NCBI GenBank assembly: GCA_015056055.1
Contig: SVHC01000008.1
Span: forward strand, 1 to 64,000
Direction of reading: 5' to 3'
Length of the DNA stretch: 64,000 nt
DNA from: Clostridiales bacterium
GTDB taxonomy: Bacteria; Bacillota; Clostridia; Christensenellales; Aristaeellaceae
Part shown: piece after piece, positions 60,033-64,000 of the stretch
How positions within the stretch are numbered: position 1 is the first letter of the stretch
How the letters are laid out: the number at the start of each line of letters is the position of its first letter
Notes under the pieces: generated by a model
What the model saw: the letters and a program-made list of their open reading frames with translations, nothing else
Database searches by the model: none
Told to the model about the DNA's origin: nothing
Program-made: the position numbers and the translations under genes

Positions 60033-61331
60033 TTATTTTGCGGCTGCCTCCATGGCTTTCTTTGCAGCGTCGCGGGCGCTGGTGCGGCCTTCCTCCTGAA
60101 TATCTCCGGCTTTGGTAAGGGAGATCTTGGTGAGGTAGGGACCGACGATTTCGTAAATCAGAACAGCGAACAGGGTGATGTTGCGTACGATGGAACCATC
60201 GGCACCAAGTGCGGTAGCCTTGATGGCCATGCCCAGAGCGACACCTGCCTGCGGGAGCAGCGTGATACCCAGGTACTTGACGATATTGGGGTCGCACTTC
60301 ACGAGGCTTGCACTGCTGCTTGCGCCGAAGTACTTACCGAGGGAGCGGGCGATGATGTAGACGATACCGACAACAACAACGGTCCACTCGGAGAATACGG
60401 AAAGGTCAAGTTCTGCGCCGCTGATAACGAAGAACAGAATCAGAATCGGTGCGGTCCAGCGGTCGGCGCGCTCCATCAGTTCTTCAGAGAAGTCACAGAT
60501 GTTGCAGAATACGGTGCCCAGCATCATGCATGCCAGCAGGGAAGAAAAGCCAACGTGAATACCGCCAACCGTGAAGCTGCAGCAGGAGATACCAACCGTC
60601 AGCATTACGAAGGTAACGGACACAGCCATACGCTTGGAACGGGAGTGGAAGTACTGCTCGCATTTGGAGAACAGCATACCCATAACGAAGCCCAGACCCA
60701 GGGAAAGGATAACCTCCAGCAGGGGTTCAAGAATGATGGACAGAACGTTGAGCTCGGAAAGGCTGATGGATTTTGCGATACCGAAAGAAATTGCAAATAC
60801 GACAAGACCGACAGCGTCATCCAATGCAACTACAGGCAGCAGGATATCGGTCAGCGGACCCTTGGCCTTGTACTGACGAACAACCATCAGGGTGGCGGCA
60901 GGTGCGGTTGCGGTTGCTACTGCGCCCAGTACGATTGCGGCGGACAGGGGCAGTACGTTCGGCATGGCAAAGTGCAGAGCGATCAGAGCAACGTCAACGA
61001 CAATGGTGGTTACAATAGCCTGCATGATACCGATAACGGTTGCCTGCTTACCGATCTTTTTCAGAGCGGAAAGGCGGAACTCGTCACCCATGGAGAATGC
61101 GATGAAGCCCAGAGCTACGTCGGAAATAACGCCGAAACCGGCAAGCTGATCATGCGTGATGCCAAGACCGGGAATGTCAAATGCGCCCAAAACGAACGGA
61201 CCGATCAGAACGCCAGCAACGAGGTATGCGGTAACAGCGGGGAGGTTCAGCTTCTTTGCCAGTCGGGAAAGAAGAAGTCCTGCAAGCAATGCTACCGAAA
61301 GGGTGATCAGAAGAACTGCCGTGGATGACAT
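60033..61331 (-). CDS. Cation:proton antiporter (CPA2/Kef-NapA type)
   Basis: This 432-residue membrane protein has about twelve hydrophobic segments. The CPA2 pattern is visible: LPAVTAYLVAGVLIGPFVLG near residue 30, ISDVALGFIAFSMGDEFRL, and LPVVALDDAVGLVVFAISFG with the paired Asp residues that bind the ion (about residue 170), plus the matching C-terminal repeat. No TrkA-N domain is attached, so it is more like NapA/GerN than full-length Kef. It exchanges Na+ or K+ for H+. GerN-type antiporters act in spore germination, but no spore link is shown. AGAAGG lies before the ATG. Confidence 0.9.
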   Translation of the reverse strand: MSSTAVLLITLSVALLAGLLLSRLAKKLNLPAVTAYLVAGVLIGPFVLGAFDIPGLGITHDQLAGFGVISDVALGFIAFSMGDEFRLSALKKIGKQATVIGIMQAIVTTIVVDVALIALHFAMPNVLPLSAAIVLGAVATATAPAATLMVVRQYKAKGPLTDILLPVVALDDAVGLVVFAISFGIAKSISLSELNVLSIILEPLLEVILSLGLGFVMGMLFSKCEQYFHSRSKRMAVSVTFVMLTVGISCCSFTVGGIHVGFSSLLACMMLGTVFCNICDFSEELMERADRWTAPILILFFVISGAELDLSVFSEWTVVVVGIVYIIARSLGKYFGASSSASLVKCDPNIVKYLGITLLPQAGVALGMAIKATALGADGSIVRNITLFAVLIYEIVGPYLTKISLTKAGDIQEEGRTSARDAAKKAMEAAAK

Positions 61332-61462
61332 AGTTATCAGTGCCTTCTTTCATCTTTAATAAGTAGAGTTTCTTGCGCGTACGGTTCTGTATTATATCAT
61401 TCATGTGTCAAAGAAGCGTGCATGCAATTGCGTCATATAGGTTGTTTCTGTGTTAAAGATAA

Positions 61463-61500
61463 CGCCCCGAATCGGAACCTACTGTTTCCGATCCGGGGCG
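61463..61500 (-). terminator. Terminator of valS
   Basis: CGCCCCG-TCGGAA pairs with TTCCGA-CGGGGCG, an 8-nt loop and a T-rich tail on the minus strand. Confidence 0.85.
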
Positions 61501-61519
61501 TACATAAGGTGTATTTATT

Positions 61520-64000
61520 TTACAGTGCCTGCATTTCTGCAATGCGGGCTGCGATGGAGGTGAGGAGCTCTTCGTTCTTGGCGAGCTTTTCCTTCTCCTG
61601 TGCTACGAGAGCTTCGGGAGCCTTGGAAATGAATTTCTCATTGGTGAGCATGCCCTTGCCGCGGGCGATTTCGCCCTGAACGCGTGCGAGGTCCTTATTC
61701 AGGCGTGCAAGCTCCTTATCGAGGTCAACGAGCTCACCCAGCGGGATGAATACTGCGCATGCGTTGGTTACGCAGGAAGCGCTCTTTGCCGGGTTGGCGT
61801 CGCCCTCTGCCAGCAGCGTCATGCCGCTGGAGGAAGCCAAGCGTGCGAAATATCCGTCGGCCTGAGAAAGAACATTCTGCCAGCCGTCTGCGGGGCGTAC
61901 GAACATCTGGGCACGCTTGCCGGGGGCAACGTTCATTTCGGCGCGCAGGTTGCGGATGGAGCGGATGGTTTCCATGATGCCTTCCATCTGCTCGGCTTCG
62001 GTGGTGAAATCGAACTCGGGCAGTGCAACCGGCCATTCTGCCTTGATCAGCATGCCTTCGGTGTTCGGCAGGAAGGAGTAAACTTCCTCGGTGATGAAGG
62101 GCATATAGGGGTGCATGAGCTTGAGGATGCCGGTCAGCACATAGCACAGTACGGACTGCGCGCAGGTCTTGGCGGCCTCGTCTTCGCCGTTCAGGCGGTT
62201 CTTGGCAAGCTCGATGTACCAGTCGCAGAACTGGCTCCATACGAAATCGTACAGGGCTTCTGCGGCATAACCGATATCGAGGTTTTCCAGATTCTCGGTT
62301 ACGGTGCGGACAGTCTGCTGGAAGCGGGTGAGAATCCACTTATCGCACAGGTCGAGCGCATTCACGTCGATGGGAGCGCCGTTCCAGCCTTCCAGATTCA
62401 TCATGGCAAAGCGGCTGGCGTTCCAGAGCTTGTTGGCGAAATTGCGGTTGGCTTCGATCTTTTCGATGCTCATGCGCATGTCGCTGCCGGGAGCTGCGCC
62501 GAGGATGAGGGAGTAGCGCAGGGCGTCTGCGCCGTACTTTTCGATAACCTCAAGGGGATCGATACCGTTGCCCAGGGACTTGGACATCTTGCGGCCCTGT
62601 GCATCGCGCATGAGACCGTGCAGCAGTACCTTCGGGAACGGAACTTCGCCCATCTGCTCGATGCTGGAGAAGATCATGCGGGCGACCCAGAAGAAGATAA
62701 TATCATAACCGGAAACCATCAGGCTGGTGGGGTAGAAGTATTCCAGATCTTCGGTCTTGTCCGGCCAGCCGAGCGTGGAGAACGGCCACAGTGCGGAGGA
62801 GAACCAGGTGTCCAGAACATCCTCATCCTGATGCATGGAGCCGCCGCAATCGGGGCAGGCATCCGGAGCGGTGCGTGCTACGACCATCTTGCCGCACTTG
62901 TCGCAGTAATAGGCCGGGATGCGGTGACCCCACCAGAGCTGGCGGGAGATGCACCAGTCGCGGATGTTTTCCATCCAGTTGTAGTAGGTCTTGGAGAAGC
63001 GCTCGGGGATGAATTCGATTTCACCCTTGCGAACTGCCTCGATGGCGGGATCGGCAAGCGGCTGCATCTTTACGAACCACTGGGTGGATACCAGGGGCTC
63101 AACGGCTGTGTGGTGGCGGTAGCAGGTACCGACGTTGTGGGTCAGGGGCTCGATCTTTACGAGCAGACCCAGTGCATCCAGATCGGCAACAACGGCCTTG
63201 CGGCATTCTTCGCGGGTCATGCCTGCGTACTTGCCTGCGGCTTCGCTCATGGTGCCGTCGTCGTTGATGACGCGGATCATTTCCAGATTGTGGCGGCGGC
63301 CGACCTCGAAGTCGTTCGGGTCGTGTGCGGGAGTCATCTTAACTGCGCCGGTACCGAATTCGCGGTCAACGTATTCGTCTGCAACTACGGGGATTTCGCG
63401 GTTCATGAGGGGCAGGGTAACGGTCTTGCCAACGAGGTTGGTGTAGCGCTCGTCATCCGGATGTACGGCAATACCGGTATCACCCAGCATGGTTTCCGGA
63501 CGGGTGGTGGCAACGATTACATCGCCGTTTGCGCCCGGGTAGCGCAGATGCCACAGGTTGCCCTGCTGCTCTTCGTATTCAACCTCTGCGTCAGAAAGAG
63601 CGGACTGGCACTCGGGGCACCAGTTGATGATGCGTGCGCCGCGGTAGATGAGGCCCTTTTCATACAGGCGTACGAATACTTCAATAACGGCCTTGTTCAG
63701 ACCTTCGTCCATGGTGAAACGCTCGCGGGTCCAGTCGCAGGAGGTGCCCAACTTGCGCTGCTGGCTTACGATGCGGCGGCCGTACTGTTCGCGCCACTGC
63801 CATGCACGCTTGAGGAATTCCTCGCGGCCGAGGTCCTGCTTGGTGAGGCCCTCTTCCTTCATGGCGTCAACGATCTTTACTTCGGTTGCGATGGAAGCAT
63901 GGTCGGTGCCCGGCAGCCAGAGGGTCGGGTCACCCTTCATGCGGTGATAGCGGATGAGGATGTCCGTCGGGATTTCGTCCATCGCGTGGCCCATGTGGAG
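61520..64000 (-). CDS. valS: Valyl-tRNA synthetase, N-terminus outside window
   Basis: 826 codons run from the window edge to the stop at 61520. The first visible residues are [14 protein letters not shown], the class I HIGH motif (HMGH), so about 40-50 N-terminal residues are missing. [14 protein letters not shown], the editing domain ([22 protein letters not shown]), the Rossmann part with [17 protein letters not shown] and a zinc-like [21 protein letters not shown] (KMSKS), the anticodon-binding helices and a C-terminal coiled coil ([26 protein letters not shown]) identify the enzyme. It charges tRNA-Val. Regulation (for example a T-box) cannot be judged because the 5' region lies beyond 64000. 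Confidence 0.97.
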   Translation of the reverse strand, partial: LHMGHAMDEIPTDILIRYHRMKGDPTLWLPGTDHASIATEVKIVDAMKEEGLTKQDLGREEFLKRAWQWREQYGRRIVSQQRKLGTSCDWTRERFTMDEGLNKAVIEVFVRLYEKGLIYRGARIINWCPECQSALSDAEVEYEEQQGNLWHLRYPGANGDVIVATTRPETMLGDTGIAVHPDDERYTNLVGKTVTLPLMNREIPVVADEYVDREFGTGAVKMTPAHDPNDFEVGRRHNLEMIRVINDDGTMSEAAGKYAGMTREECRKAVVADLDALGLLVKIEPLTHNVGTCYRHHTAVEPLVSTQWFVKMQPLADPAIEAVRKGEIEFIPERFSKTYYNWMENIRDWCISRQLWWGHRIPAYYCDKCGKMVVARTAPDACPDCGGSMHQDEDVLDTWFSSALWPFSTLGWPDKTEDLEYFYPTSLMVSGYDIIFFWVARMIFSSIEQMGEVPFPKVLLHGLMRDAQGRKMSKSLGNGIDPLEVIEKYGADALRYSLILGAAPGSDMRMSIEKIEANRNFANKLWNASRFAMMNLEGWNGAPIDVNALDLCDKWILTRFQQTVRTVTENLENLDIGYAAEALYDFVWSQFCDWYIELAKNRLNGEDEAAKTCAQSVLCYVLTGILKLMHPYMPFITEEVYSFLPNTEGMLIKAEWPVALPEFDFTTEAEQMEGIMETIRSIRNLRAEMNVAPGKRAQMFVRPADGWQNVLSQADGYFARLASSSGMTLLAEGDANPAKSASCVTNACAVFIPLGELVDLDKELARLNKDLARVQGEIARGKGMLTNEKFISKAPEALVAQEKEKLAKNEELLTSIAARIAEMQAL

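Noticed and set aside
59922-61328. 468-codon plus-strand frame opposite the antiporter
   Set aside because: Its product is Gly/Asn/Gln/Asp-rich, as expected for the complement of a membrane protein gene, and it runs through the duplicated hairpin.

Overview
The window is about 53% GC and reads as a chromosomal segment of an anaerobic, probably gut-dwelling Clostridia-type Firmicute. The reasons are: A/G-rich ribosome binding sites and consensus sigma-A promoters with 17-bp spacers; CUT1-type sugar ABC transporters without a dedicated ATPase; HPr kinase; a lysine riboswitch over dapAB; a yybP-ykoY riboswitch; ferredoxin-linked NfnAB; and sporulation-type genes (a Gin/CsfB-like anti-sigma protein that was too short to be obvious, and a BclA-like beta-sandwich protein). 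No rRNA, CRISPR array, phage or transposase gene was seen.

Layout. Positions 1-13046 are a carbohydrate block: a sugar isomerase/epimerase (cut by the window edge), a solute-binding protein with two permeases, and a leftward operon of a GH2 beta-galactosidase and two tandem GH38 alpha-mannosidase paralogues. 13291-17178 holds trkA-trkH and a secreted double VanW-like protein. 17375-18200 is a nine-gene tRNA array (Arg, His, Gln, Lys, Leu, Gly, Gly, Gly, Lys). 18360-25954 has a MazG-like pyrophosphohydrolase, a secreted CHAP protein with 17 His/Cys repeats, a divergent pair of glycan-active enzymes (GH28-like and GH106-like) and a GNAT enzyme. 25990-31368 carries the Gin-like gene, nfnAB, an MFS transporter and an unknown gene. 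31413-32885 is a yybP-ykoY (Mn2+) riboswitch over an orphan OadB/OadG sodium-pump pair. 33056-40278 holds secreted or membrane proteins, a NYN/OST-HTH protein and a CNNM/HlyC-type protein. 40429-46988 is a housekeeping run (ftsK, rimO, pgsA, cinA, dipeptidase). 49033-50894 is L-box/dapA/dapB. 50972-64000 holds an aminotransferase, dus, a HAD phosphatase/hprK/ROK-kinase/RNA-methylase run, a siroheme-type ferredoxin reductase, a cation/proton antiporter and the 3' part of valS.

The most unusual signal is non-coding. At three places (4752-5054, 39282-39578, 59774-60021) an intrinsic terminator hairpin is present twice as an exact direct repeat (28, 25 and 25 bp), with a structured non-coding insert between the copies. 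Two inserts are the same 247-bp element (one mismatch) with TGTCAAAAAA/TTTTTTGACA terminal inverted repeats; the third is a different 198-bp sequence. The hairpins are locus-specific, so the element appears to target terminators and duplicate the complete stem-loop. The second lead is the manganese-type riboswitch over OadB/OadG genes that lack the decarboxylase alpha subunit.
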